A DNA stretch of 64,000 nucleotides, from assembly GCA_037074615.1 (NCBI GenBank), contig CM073550.1, positions 13,720,001 to 13,784,000 on the forward strand. Direction: 5' to 3'. Origin of the DNA: Leucaena leucocephala (Eukaryota > Streptophyta > Magnoliopsida > Fabales > Fabaceae). Each line of letters begins with the position of its first letter. The stretch's first letter is position 1. Below the pieces are notes generated by a model. That model was not told where the DNA came from. It ran no database searches and saw only the letters and a program-made list of their open reading frames with translations. Below, one piece after another: positions 12,029 to 22,477 of the stretch. The translations under genes were made by a program, and so were the position numbers.

Positions 12029-12560
12029 TCACATATTCAAATTATACATCACGAATCTAGAAATATACTTCCATAAGCAAGCCCAAAAAATAATTGATTT
12101 TTCATCATCAGGAATCAACTGCTTTACATTCACAGCTTGTATATCTTGCCCACATTCTGAGGCATGGTCTACCAATGAATTTTGAGCCACCAATTCCATA
12201 ATTTTTGGGATGAGCTTCTTCATATTCACCATATCAACCTCATAAGGGTTACAACCATCAACACGTGCAATCAAGAAAGGTTGAACCATTAAGAAAACAA
12301 CTTCTAAGTTATTTTGAAGCCAAGCTAATGAAAACAGTAAATAATACTCATACAAATAAAGAATATCAACAGTTTTCTCCAGAAGAATATAAGCGTCAAC
12401 TTTATCACTATTCTTATGAGATTGATCTCCTGGAACACAACCACATGCTATATCATATCCTATATTCATTAATCCTTGATGGCAAAGTGAGAGTAAAATC
12501 TGCAGGAAAAGAGGAAAAGTAAGATTTTTCTCCAGAAGAATATAGTTTATAGTGACCAAA
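12029..12560 (-). pseudogene. Captured gene fragment, possibly RAVE/DMXL-type WD40 protein (downstream part)
   Basis: A minus-strand open stretch includes VFLMVQPFLIARVDGCNPYE, KKLIPKIMELVAQNSLVDHA and VKQLIPDDEKSIIFWACLWK. It reads as real protein, with hydrophobic-helical character. It resembles the region after the WD40 repeats of plant Rav1/DMXL (transducin-family) proteins, which regulate V-ATPase assembly. The assignment rests on remembered family patterns and on its collinearity with the clearer fragment at 13886-13965, so it is tentative. It lies inside the Pack-MULE. Confidence 0.4.
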
Positions 12561-13885
12561 GGGTTTAGTCCAGATTATGGCGAATTACATACCATTCTTA
12601 GTAAATAGAATGGAGCCAATGAAAACCTCTATTCAAACAGAGCAGGCCCAACAGAATTTTTGCCTCAGATTTTCAAGAGATTAATCATATTGCGCGATGT
12701 TTTTGTCAGAATTTGCAGACTTATTCTCCAGGGAGGGACCTCATATTGCATTTTTTACCAAAGTGAGACCGTAGATATGGAAGAAGCTGCTTCCATTCTC
12801 TACCCGTCTGACTATTAGCACCTGCACCGAAGTCCCAGTATCAAAAAATTCAAATCTAACAGCCGCCATCAAGTTCATATATCATTATGGTGTATGTGTA
12901 CTCCTTTGAACTCACAAAAACAACTGCTGGATCAGCTAAAAGCTTTGGATTTACTAATTCATTCTGATGCCAGCTATTCCCTTCCTTTTCTTCTTTGTTC
13001 CAATATCCAACAATTGCTCTAGTGAAAAGAGGTTCAGAATAAAATGCTATAAGTAAGCCACAAATGCCACAATACTCACTAGACCAAAAGAAGATAAAAA
13101 CTAATCAGTAATCCATCTCCAAGTACATTAAGATAAAGAAAATGATGAAGACGCTACTTTTAGTCATTGTTCCATGCCCATCTTTTCTTGATAAAATAAG
13201 ACTACAATAAATGACAGAGTATACAGAAATTAAGGATAAGGCATGCCCTTATAACAAGACAAAGAACCTAATGTATAATTGACGAATAAAAAGCATAAAA
13301 CACCAACTCACAAAATGTCCGTAAACCTTTGCATATATGATAAAGACAACTATCTAAAAATATCTATATCATGTCGTGCGGACCCATGATGGAATTCTAG
13401 TGCCCATTGATTAGATGAATCATGTGAGAATAGAACCAAGCACAAAATATATAGGCAGCATAAATGCATAAGTGTAAACAAGTCAGCTTGTTAAGATTGA
13501 TTCTTTGAGCAGTTTCATATTAAAAAGTGTGGATATTTAATTGAAGAAAAAATTGTCAGTTCTAATGTGATGATCCTAACTAGAGTAAGTTTGATTCAAA
13601 CCCAACAAAATGGTAATCTACATAATTTCAGCTTGGGCTCGTGGGAAGGTGGGAAAACTATTGATAAACAAAAATTCCACAAACAAGCACACAAATAACA
13701 GGCTTGATTCGGTTAACAGCGAGATGGGGGGAATCAAAATTACCAGAATATTCGGCACCAGAGCCACCAACTGAAGGAGCTGAAGAAGCGGAAGCAACAA
13801 AGGTAGACATACGAGTAGGATACTCTGCATCGTCCAAACCAACTTTGAGAGGAGAATGAACCAGACATGAGGGAAACTTGCACAA
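12561..13885. other. Interior of the Pack-MULE, unassigned
   Basis: Between the RAVE-like pieces. One short minus-strand open stretch (about 13025-12890: AIVGYWNKEEKEGNSWHQNE, then LVNPKLLADPAVVFVSSKE) looks protein-like but is not recognised. It could be a further exon of the same or another captured gene. Nothing else supported. Confidence 0.3.
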
Positions 13886-13965
13886 ATATTTACAGCAGAA
13901 ACATGATCACCTCCGAGCAAAAAGAAAGCAATAGCCAGTTGCAGCTGATGCTTCCCCAATAAGAC
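13886..13965 (-). pseudogene. Captured exon piece of a RAVE/DMXL-like protein
   Basis: Minus-strand translation GKHQLQLAIAFFLLGG followed by DHVSAVNICA matches the conserved AFFLLGG-x-AVN-C block of Rav1 C-terminal domains. Downstream on the same strand, to about 13740, a different frame reads on (GLDDAEYPTRMSTFVASASS) up to a possible donor TCTGGTAATT; I do not recognise that part. This may be a junction of two captured sources. Confidence 0.5.
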
Positions 13966-13995
13966 CTAAGCATTTTTTAAAGCAGCTGAGAGGGG

Positions 13996-14166
13996 ATTAC
14001 GAAACAGAGAAAGGAAAGGAAAAATTTCAGTCTTGAGGATAATTTTGTCTTTTCATAATTGGAAAAAATTCATATGAGGTCCCATGGGACTTCACATGAA
14101 TTATACTATTTCCTGGGACTTTTTTGACATTTTATGCCTTCCATGGGACTCAGATGTCATTCTCCC
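13996..14166 (-). repeat. Right terminal inverted repeat of the Pack-MULE
   Basis: Inverted partner of 9095-9265; it ends GATGTCATTCTCCC directly before the AATAATATT duplicate at 14167-14175. Confidence 0.9.
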
Positions 14167-14450
14167 AATAATATTTTTATGATATTAATCAGTTTAAAAT
14201 TGAAAAATATCTAATCCACCATCAAGAGTTCAAGACAATACTAAATAAATACAACAATTGTCATTACAAGAATACAAGTACAACAATTTAAGCCAAATCA
14301 AAGTAAAAGTAGTAGCCACACATCATGAAATCTTCAATATAATTTCTTCCTCTTGCTCCAATACCTTGAAAAGAAGAAATCAAATGTATATTATTATATC
14401 ATAACACAATTGAACAAATAATAAGTAAAAGGAATTATATTATTTGTAAA

Positions 14451-16472
14451 TTATAAAATGTGTACCTTTGATTTCTTCTTTAAACCATACTTGTTACGAA
14501 GCCAATCCCCACCACAAATAAGTGCTTCAATTGATTCTTCATTTAATCTTGAACGGTATTCATCGATAACTCTACCTCCAGCACTGAAAGTGGACTCTGA
14601 TGCCACAGTTGAGATTGGAATGGCTAATATATCAGCAGCCATCTTAGATAAAATTTTGAACTTAAGACTATTATTTTTCCACCATTCCAAAGCACTGAAA
14701 GAGTTAGAATTACCCTCAGGAATGAATGCAGCCTCTTCAAGATAAACTTCTAATTCTGATTTCACTGGGGGAAGTGCTTGCTTTTCACGAACAATGCTCA
14801 TGAAATGATCAAAACCAGAAACTTTAAAAGAACAAGGTGTGTTGGCAGAAGAGTTGTTGCTGACATCAACTTCATTTAATACATTTGTCACTTCCTTATA
14901 GTTGGCAACATATTCATCATACATAGATTCCAAAGCCTTCACTACTTTATCTATATTATCAGAAGCCACATAATCAGGCTTATAAATCGAAGAAAAACAA
15001 TAATTCAAACCATATAATTTGCACCTGGGATCCAAAACACTTGCTATTGCCATTACCATATTACATTGCCCCCAATATTTGTCAAACTTTTCTTTCATTG
15101 AGGCCACCATTTCTCTTATGAATAAATCTTCATCTTCTACGGCATTATCAATTTCTTGTTTTACTTTCCAAACTTCAGGAAGGTATAAATTTGCAGTAGG
15201 ATACTCACTACCTGAGATGACATGAGTGGCTATATCGAATGCTTCTAAAATCTTACAAATCTTCTCAACTTTGTTCCAATCCTCTTCTGTTGGTGCATAC
15301 TTGTAATGTGGCTCTCTTTCCTTATAATCGGGAAAGACAACCTTAAACTTTAAAGCAGTAGCCAACATCCCATATGTAGAATTCCACCTAGTTGGACAAT
15401 CAATCATGAGCTTCTTTGCTTTCAAACGTTTTTGCTCAACAATATCACGAAATGCTTTCAGCCTTGCATCATTATAGTTAACATATTTCACACTCTCACG
15501 GACATTATGTATAATGTCTTTAATGCTACCAAGGCCATCTTGCACCAACAAGTTCAGTATGTGTGCACAACATCTAACATGAAACAAATTACCATCCAAA
15601 GGTAATGAACTACTAAGTGTTAAGGTGTCCTTAAGAACCCTTAAACAAGAATCATTGTAAGCCGCATTGTCAACTGTCACAGAAAACACTTTATTATCAA
15701 TCCCCCAAGCCTTCAAACACTTGAAAATAGCATCTGCCACATCAATTCCCCGTCTTGGGGCAGGAACTTTCACAAAATTCAGAACCCTCTTTTGAAGATT
15801 CCACCCCGCATCAATGAAATGCCCAGTAATGACCATGTATTCAGCTACTTGGTGAGTTGATTTCCACATATCAATAGTCAAACTAATCTTGCTAACACCT
15901 CGTAATAGGGCCTTCAAGTGTTTCTTCTCTGCCTCATATATAGCTAAACAATCACTTCTAGCTGTCTTGCGAGTGATTTTTTGAAACTCAGAATTTGCAT
16001 ACTGAAAGCCCCACATCCAAACTTCATCCTCGACAATGTTAAAAGGATGATCATGCACCATAATTGCAGTAGCTATAATTTCCCTCATCCTTTCATTGGA
16101 ATATCTAGCACCCGGTGCCAGAAATGGGTTGATATTCATATTTGAAGGTTGAAATTGAATGGTGGATTGTTTTTTTTGAGAAGACACATGCAACATCCTT
16201 TGCAAGCACGTCTTCGCATGTCTCCAAAGATGGGTAGTGCTAGCTCCCTTCCCAGAATATGAAAATGTATTTTTGCAATACTTACATTTACCTTTGAGCC
16301 CACTTTCAGTTTCAACTTGATCAAAATCATCCCAAACAGCTGAGGTTTTTCGCCTCTTCTTTGTGATGACACAATCATCACCTTCATTTTCATCATTAGT
16401 TTGTTGGGTAGAATCTGTCTGCATTGGTTGATTAACCTCAATAGCATTAGGAGGAACTGAAGTTGATGACAT
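14451..16472 (-). CDS. hAT transposase (BED zinc finger, RICESLEEPER/DAYSLEEPER-like)
   Basis: One uninterrupted ORF of 673 codons from ATG 16472-16470; an upstream in-frame TTG at 16493 is unlikely to be the start. Near the N-terminus is a BED zinc finger (WDDFD, CKYCKNTF, THLWRHAKTC). The RNase-H-like core shows SLTIDMWKS, SVTVDNAAYN, the CCAHILNLL motif and DCPTRWNSTY. The C-terminal hATC dimerisation region has IPISTVASESTFSAGGRVID. No stop or frameshift is seen, so the protein may be functional. The last codons contain a possible splice donor (AAG/GTACAC), and a downstream piece (about 14330-14366) could add residues such as VLEQEEEIILKIS. The protein would cut and paste this element in the nucleus. 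Promoter presumably lies in the GC-rich tract at about 17580-17790. Confidence 0.93.
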   Translation of the reverse strand: MSSTSVPPNAIEVNQPMQTDSTQQTNDENEGDDCVITKKRRKTSAVWDDFDQVETESGLKGKCKYCKNTFSYSGKGASTTHLWRHAKTCLQRMLHVSSQKKQSTIQFQPSNMNINPFLAPGARYSNERMREIIATAIMVHDHPFNIVEDEVWMWGFQYANSEFQKITRKTARSDCLAIYEAEKKHLKALLRGVSKISLTIDMWKSTHQVAEYMVITGHFIDAGWNLQKRVLNFVKVPAPRRGIDVADAIFKCLKAWGIDNKVFSVTVDNAAYNDSCLRVLKDTLTLSSSLPLDGNLFHVRCCAHILNLLVQDGLGSIKDIIHNVRESVKYVNYNDARLKAFRDIVEQKRLKAKKLMIDCPTRWNSTYGMLATALKFKVVFPDYKEREPHYKYAPTEEDWNKVEKICKILEAFDIATHVISGSEYPTANLYLPEVWKVKQEIDNAVEDEDLFIREMVASMKEKFDKYWGQCNMVMAIASVLDPRCKLYGLNYCFSSIYKPDYVASDNIDKVVKALESMYDEYVANYKEVTNVLNEVDVSNNSSANTPCSFKVSGFDHFMSIVREKQALPPVKSELEVYLEEAAFIPEGNSNSFSALEWWKNNSLKFKILSKMAADILAIPISTVASESTFSAGGRVIDEYRSRLNEESIEALICGGDWLRNKYGLKKKSKVHIL

Positions 16473-17330
16473 TGTTTCACACTCAAGCAACACAAATATG
16501 AATTAAGCATATGGAGAGTATAAACTCAAGACATTGGTGGTGATGTGTCCTTTTCTATTTCAATAACGACTTTTGTATTGAGTAGAAACTTAATCAATTT
16601 TAATATCATCAAAACCGATTTAGCACAACTTGACCATCATGATAACACAAACATCAATGATGTATATCATTGTTCTCAAATTTTGACATTTTTTATGAAA
16701 ATATAAATTGTATGACCTCACGAAAATTTGCTTACTTATACGGGCATGTATAGTTAGTGCAACAAACATTGTCACAAGCATTATCCTAGCAACTACAACG
16801 AGGCCAAATATGTAGTCAATACAGGAAATAGAGACTCCCCTTATGGTTGGTCTATAATGATTCAAAAATAAATATAAAGGAGATATATGGAAGATGGAGA
16901 AAGTGGACACAAAAATGCAAGCTTCCACCGATAGTCCTATCATACAAAAATAAAGACAAAGGATATATACACAAATCCACTAAATCACTTCTCAACACAA
17001 GTTTCGCCAATAGATTTTTGTATCTCACACATTTCATGAGCTTCGAAAGCAAAAGCTTACTCTCACAATTTCTTCATAGCTACAACCTTAAAGCTCTATT
17101 TGCTCCAGTGTGTTTTTTGTATACTCAGGGTCAGGGGGCACCAAACCTCACGCAAGGAAGAAAATAAAGAGTTTGACTCATTGTTGAATGAATCCATAGC
17201 TGACAAATAGCAGTTTTTTACCCATATAGCTAGCATCCGAAATCTAATTTCCAACCAGAAAAACAAACAGAATTTCTGGCAAAACAATAAATAAAAAAAA
17301 AGCTCTAGAACCAGACACCGATGAACCAGA

Positions 17331-17790
17331 CGATTCGATTCATACCACTAACGAAGAACCAGACGCCGATTCATACCAATAAATAAAAGGAGTACTATAA
17401 AGTTCTAGAAATTCGATTCATACCACTAACGAAGAACCAGATGCCGATGAAGAACCTGAAGCTCAAACTCCAATGAAAGCCAATGGAGAACAAGCAGCTA
17501 GCAACTGAGAACGAGAACCAAAAAAGGAAGCAATGACAACAATGGGAGCTAATGAAGAAGACGACACTCCGCTCGACGATGGTGGAGTCGCGATGAAGGA
17601 TTGGAGGTGAACGTCTGGACTCTGGACTGAAGGGGCGGCCGCAACGCAAGCTCCAAATGTCCGGTGGAGTCGCGATGAGCGCTGAAGGATTGGAGGCGAT
17701 TCAGGTGAACGTCTGGAGACTCTGGACTCTGGACGGAAGGGGCGGCCGACGCAAGCTCCAAATGCGGGTCCTGAGTCCTGGAGGCCGAGA
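17331..17790 (-). promoter_or_regulatory. GC-rich repeated tract, likely 5' region of the hAT transposase gene
   Basis: A GC-rich island in AT-rich DNA upstream of the transposase contains an imperfect tandem duplication (17581-17659 and 17663-17764). Shared blocks are GGTGGAGTCGCGATGA, GTGAACGTCTGGA and GGGGCGGCCG, and both copies end GCAAGCTCCAAATG. A second repeated phrase, ACTAACGAAGAACCAGA, occurs at about 17345 and 17426. Position suggests promoter or untranslated first exon; no TATA box is identified. Confidence 0.4.
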
Positions 17791-17880
17791 AAGAATTAGG
17801 GATTTAGGGTAGAGATTTAGGAATTATGGTTAGGATAGAATAAAATTATAAATTTAGAATAAAATTTACAATAATAAGCT

Positions 17881-17940
17881 TTAGTTCAGTGGTCTAATGG
17901 TTAAATGTTGTTTAATAGGTTAGGGGTTCGATCCACACAT
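17881..17940 (+). other. tRNA-like/SINE-head motif in the hAT subterminal region
   Basis: TTTAGTTCAGTGGTCTAATG resembles a pol III A box, and GGGGTTCGATCC about 30 bases later matches a B box (GGTTCGANYCC). Acceptor-stem pairing for a genuine tRNA is not apparent, so this is a tRNA-derived relic or SINE head rather than a tRNA gene. Confidence 0.4.
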
Positions 17941-18155
17941 GAAGCATTATTATAGAACATTTATTTTAAATAACAGGCCAGGCCTCCTGACAGGCTTGAC
18001 AGGCTTATATACAAGCCTGAGCCTGGCCTGTTAAGGAAAACAGGCTTTTATACAGGCCTGAGCCTGTGTATTTTTAAAAACAGGCCAGGCCAAATACAGA
18101 CCAGGCCACAGGCTCCTGACAAGCTGCCTGGCCTGTTCCCACCCTTACTCGGATA

Positions 18156-18900
18156 GGATTAGAACGAGCCCAAGACACCCTAATCTTACTAGCAATTTAC
18201 CTTTAGAAGAATGTCACACTAGGCAAGAAATAAGCAACTGAATTACACTGTCAATAACTAATTTTATGAATAAAAGGGACTGTAAGCTGTTGAAAATTAA
18301 TTGCGCAGTTCTCGCTTGAAATTGAGTTATCTGAAAGCATTCGAATGCATATCCTCTTAAAAGCTCATCTCTCCTTATCCCTCATCTCTTTCTTTGACTT
18401 TGTTTTGCCCTTTTTTTCTATTTGTCTTGGCTTATCATAACTTCTCTCCCCTCCCAAATTGCTAAAAAAACAAAAGTGTTTTTAATTTTTTTTAAAAGAA
18501 GTATATTGTTTTAAAAAAATTATTAAAAAATACTTTTTTAAAAAAATATTTTTAAATATTTTTTTTATAGTTTGGGCCGCGAAGAGAAGTTATGAAAGAA
18601 GTTAAACAAAGGCAAAGAGAAGAGAACTTGTGAGAGAATCTCCATCCATAAGCATTCCCCGGCCATCCCACTACCCATCACCCCAATTATTTCAGTTGAA
18701 CCATCTGCATAATGTAACTTGCTTTTAAAGTCATAAAATGGGCATTGATCTCAAAATTGCATCCTTCTGGTGAACTTGAAACGATTATAATCTCAACTTT
18801 TATCACCAGAAAGCATGAAAGAGATTTTCATTTCAGGATAAACTACCAAGCACTTCCTTATAATCTTTGCTCGTGCTAAGAATCATTATCCGTCAATTCA
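18156..18900. other. Intergenic region right of the hAT element
   Basis: No supported gene. Contains A/T-rich self-complementary DNA at about 18480-18570. A minus-strand open stretch at about 18740-18620 (YADGSTEIIGVMGSGMAGEC) is too short to assign. Confidence 0.3.
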
Positions 18901-19085
18901 AAAACCCTCACACAACTACCCTAGACAGCACAGTGCCTGCGCCTGCTGAAGTAGCAGTTGAACCAGAAAAAAAAACAAAAGAAAAAAAGAAAGTGATGCT
19001 CCCAAACGCCATAACTCAGAAAGAATTCCCCTAAAATCTAAGCCTCTCAAGCTCAAAGAACGAAGAACAAAGAGAAAGAACACGA

Positions 19086-19230
19086 GAAAGGGGGAAAACT
19101 TACAGCCGACAGCGAGAATGGCAGATGAGAAGGCGAGAATGAGAGCGATTAGCAACAGGCGAGTGCAAGAGGCTGATTCACTGAAGCGGACGGAACCTAG
19201 GGCGACTTTGGGGGATGAAATTGGATACAC
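19086..19230 (-). pseudogene. Possible orphan first exon with a membrane segment
   Basis: Minus-strand reading YPISSPKVALGSVRFSESAS, then a hydrophobic stretch LLLIALILAFSSAILAV, and a donor-like GTAAGT directly after. There is no in-frame ATG (only GTG at 19230) and no convincing next exon. It looks like a truncated exon of a membrane protein; family unknown. Confidence 0.25.
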
Positions 19231-19284
19231 AGAATAGTAAAATTTAAAATGAAGAGCAAGTGGAGGGAAAAGAACGGTTACATT

Positions 19285-20815
19285 GCGTTTGTCTGGAAAG
19301 AGTTTGAACTACGATTTTAAACTAAATTTTATTTTAAATAAATTTTAAATAAAATAATTATTTGATAAACCCTAAACTAATATTTAAAAAAAAAATTGTC
19401 TAAATTTTAGTTTAAAAAAATTAAAATAAATAATTATATTTATTTAAATTTTTTTTGATTAAATTATAGTTTAAAACTATAATTTTAGATAAATCATTAA
19501 GATTAACTTTTAAAATAGTAAAAATATTTATACACTGTCTAATTATAATTTTATCTTTACTTTTTATTATATTATTTTTTTCTCTCTTTTCTCCTATCTT
19601 ATTTATCTTATTTTTAATAAAATCATATTATTTCTGTTAATTTTTTAATTATAAAAATTTTTCTAATAATAAATATTAAAATACTCATTTATTCATAATT
19701 ATTTTTTTATAAGTTCTTCTCTAAAAATATTTTTTTAATAATTGTCTAAAAACTATTTTTTTTAAAATTTTTATCCAAATAGATCCAAACAATTATATTT
19801 ATTTAAAAGAATTTTTATATTAAATTATAGTTTAAAATTAAAGTTTTAGATAAGATATTGAAACTAGTTTATGAAATAATAAAATAGTTTATAGATTACT
19901 CAATTATTATTTTACTCTTATTTTTTTGCACTCTCTTTCTTCTCTCATTTCTCTTCTCTTATCTCCTATCTCATATTTTAATAAAATAATAATTTTTTAA
20001 TTATAAAAATCTTTCTAATAATAACTATCGAAACACTTATTTATTTAAAACTATTTTTTTATAAACTCTTCTCTAAAAGTTATTTTTTAAAATCTGCCTA
20101 AATTTTTTTTATAAATTATTTTCAAAACTCTTATCCAAATATACTTAATTATATTAACTTATATATTTATCACTTGCAAGCACTAACTTTGCGGACAATA
20201 AAAACTATAGGATGTTTTATCAATTTTAAAATATATCAATATTTGTTGAAATAGCCCAACTGATAAAACGGGCATATTTTGTGCCTGTTTAAAACTATAG
20301 AAAATTAAAATTTTATAAGTTTTTTTTAGACAAAATTTATGTTTGGAGAAATTTTAAAATAAACAGTCATATTTATTCAAACAGACTATTAGGCTAAACT
20401 ATAGTTTAAAATCAAAGTTTTAGATAAATTGATCAGAGTAGCTTATAGAATAGTAAAAGAGTTTATGAACTAACCAATTATTATATTACCCTTACTTTTT
20501 CTTATACAATCTCTCATTTCTTCTAATTTTTTTTATACTATCTCTCATATCTCCTACTTTTTCTCACATCTTCTTTTATTTGTTTTCTTACACACTCTCT
20601 CATCTCTCTTCTTATATCTTATCTCTCCTCATTTAATACTCATACCCTTTTTCGTAATTTACCAATAATAAAAGTACTTATAGAAATAACTATTTAAACA
20701 ATTATTTATTTAAAACTATTTTTTTATAAATTCTTCTTCAAAAACTATTTTCTATAAATTGCCTAAATTTTTTTCTTCATAAATTTATTTTTAAAATCTT
20801 ATCCCAATGAACCCT
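19285..20815 (+). repeat. Three tandemly placed copies of a 0.4-0.5 kb MITE-like family
   Basis: Copies at about 19285-19791, 19792-20150 (partial) and 20283-20815 share, in order, TTTAAACTATAG-type DNA, AGTTTTAGATAAATTGAT, GAGTTTATGAACTAACCAAT, a C/T-rich middle (TCTCTCATCTC), CTCATTTAATACTCATA, AATAATAAAAGTA, and an end TTATCCAAATAGA. Ends are roughly complementary (TTTGG outward on both sides). Three further copies lie at 46140-46620, 46825-47270 and 48240-48722. No coding capacity. Confidence 0.65.
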
Positions 20816-20829
20816 TTATTATAAAATGA

Positions 20830-22060
20830 GGTGAGTTTGAGGTAATCCATTAGCTCAATTTTTTTTAATTATTAATATTATTATTTATTTTATTTAAATA
20901 TTTTTAGTATAAAAAATTAATAAAAATAATTATTTATTTATTAATATGTATTGACATGTTATAATTAATTAATTTTATATTAATATTTATTTAAATTTAT
21001 AATTATAAAATTTAAGATTTTTTATAAAAAAATTTAATAGTATAATAGTAATAATTTTTTTATTATGTTAATATAACATTAATAATATTTTATTAATATT
21101 TTAAAATTTTAAAAATAAATTTTTAAAATGACCTCATATATTTATTTGAGAAAATGAACGACAACGTTCATTAGAAAAAATATAATCAATAAAAAACTGT
21201 TTGAACACGAATGGAAAATATACATCATATGGCATAGTCAAAGAGAAGAATGAAGTGTCATAATAGCTCATAAACCTTTTTTAGATTGTTGCCCCTTAAG
21301 GGTGTGCTTCACAATAATAAAATTTAATTATACAAAATATGATTATCAAAAGGTCAGTATACGCAATAAGATTTTCGATAAAATATATTATTAACAATTT
21401 GTAATCATGATATTTCATTTTTTTTATTTTGTATTTAAAATTTCAAAAAATATAGATAATAGATGTTTAACTCTATAACATTTAACATAAAAATAAAATA
21501 AAAATTATGTTCCCTTCCATCCTAGATATAAGTAAAGATATTTATCTTAATTTAAAATATAAAATATAGATTGATATTGTCTCTCAAATATATATATATT
21601 TTAAAATTTTCCCATTAATAGCATATATTTGGAGATTTTTTCATAAGGGATAATTTGTATAATGTAAATGATTAAATATAATATTTTAAATAAATAAACA
21701 CATATTTTTTATATAAATAATTATTTTAATTAATTTTTATAGTGTTAAAGAGTTACAAACTCTCTCAAGGGGGAGATTCCTTTTCTATGAGCATCATAAT
21801 ATTTAAAGAGATATAAAGAGATATCTCTACAGTTAAATAAAATGATAATATAATTAGGATAATATTAATAGGGTGTAAGAATATTCTTAATTAGACTAGT
21901 TCTATGGATAATGATTCAGGTATCCAACTTATTTCTTAAAATTATACAAAAAATTTAATTAATTCTTTTAATTTCTGTCAACTAATTATTTGGTTGTTTA
22001 TATTATTAAAAAGTGACCCATATATACTCCATACTATGGTAAGGATGGCATCATATGTGA
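20830..22060. other. Very AT-rich intergenic region
   Basis: Long runs of A/T and short TA-rich repeats; no gene, RNA or clear transposon boundary seen. Confidence 0.5.
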
Positions 22061-22074
22061 GAAACTGGATAGTC

Positions 22075-22184
22075 CACGTGATGATGAAGTTCCGCATTTC
22101 CTTCCGGTTACGTCACGTGTGGGTTAGCGCAGTGACCAATCAACAATCAGGTAGCCGAGAGCGTGGTTTTCACTACCTATATTA
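22075..22184 (+). promoter_or_regulatory. Promoter of the DUF1644 gene with G-box/ABRE cluster
   Basis: Two CACGTG cores at 22075-22080 and 22114-22119; the second sits in TACGTCACGTGTGG, which overlaps a TGACG-type bZIP site. A CCAAT box is at 22136-22140 and a TATA-like CTATATTA at 22177-22184. Transcription would start near 22205-22215. Such bZIP sites fit ABA or stress induction, which is reported for some DUF1644 genes; here it is inference. Confidence 0.55.
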
Positions 22185-22225
22185 ACGCGTGATCTGGAAT
22201 TCGCTCGGTAGAGAGCGACATAGAA

Positions 22226-22477
22226 ATGCCTCGAAGTCGCGGGTGTCGAAAATTTTATTCAATTCATTTCCCTCCCAACTTTGGCCAGCTATTAAGATTG
22301 AAGGACCTAAGTTTTAGCGCTCTCCTTCTTCTCGCCCCGTTGTACTCTTACCCCTCCATTCCATCGCCTTACCTTTCGATTTGTGCTCCAAATCTCCTAT
22401 CTCTACAAAGCATCGCTTCAATTCGCTTGATTTTCCTCCATTTTCAATTTTCGCTTCTTCTCTTACATACCTGCCTG
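22226..22477 (+). other. Candidate upstream ORF in the DUF1644 leader
   Basis: ATG 22226 (reading MPRSRGCRKF) lies just after the inferred start site and stays open to the inferred donor at 22478. Joined to the exon beginning at 24542, the frame runs five more codons to TAA 24557-24559, only 8 nt before the main ATG. The model depends on the inferred splice sites. Confidence 0.35.

Larger units (their letters stand above)
9095..14166. mobile_element. Pack-MULE: Mutator-like element carrying host gene fragments, nested in the hAT
   Basis: Terminal inverted repeats of about 171 bp (9095-9265 and 13996-14166), almost identical and starting GGGAGAATGACATCTGAGTC, are flanked by a perfect 9-bp target duplication AATAATATT (9086-9094 and 14167-14175). 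Long TIRs with a 9-bp duplication define Mutator-like elements. No MURA transposase is seen. Instead the interior holds ABCG, VPS26 and RAVE-like gene pieces with intron borders, i.e. captured genomic DNA. The near-identical TIRs and perfect duplication suggest insertion more recent than that of the surrounding hAT. Confidence 0.92.
8781..18147 (-). mobile_element. Complete hAT-superfamily transposon (interrupted by a nested MULE)
   Basis: The left end TAGGGGTGGGAACAGGCCAG and the right end (read inward on the minus strand: TAAGGGTGGGAACAGGCCAG) are terminal inverted repeats. They are flanked by 8-bp duplicates CTCGGATG (8773-8780) and CTCGGATA (18148-18155), 7/8 identical, which is the hAT signature length. 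Both ends continue into subterminal DNA dense in AACAGGCC/AGGCCTG repeats (about 8800-9065 and 17973-18140), the usual kind of transposase-binding array. Inside is a full-length transposase ORF on the minus strand. Without the nested element and its duplicate, length is about 4.29 kb, typical of autonomous Ac-like elements. Confidence 0.92.

Noticed and set aside
17881..17940. A genuine tRNA gene
   Set aside because: A and B boxes are present, but no acceptor or anticodon stem can be formed convincingly.
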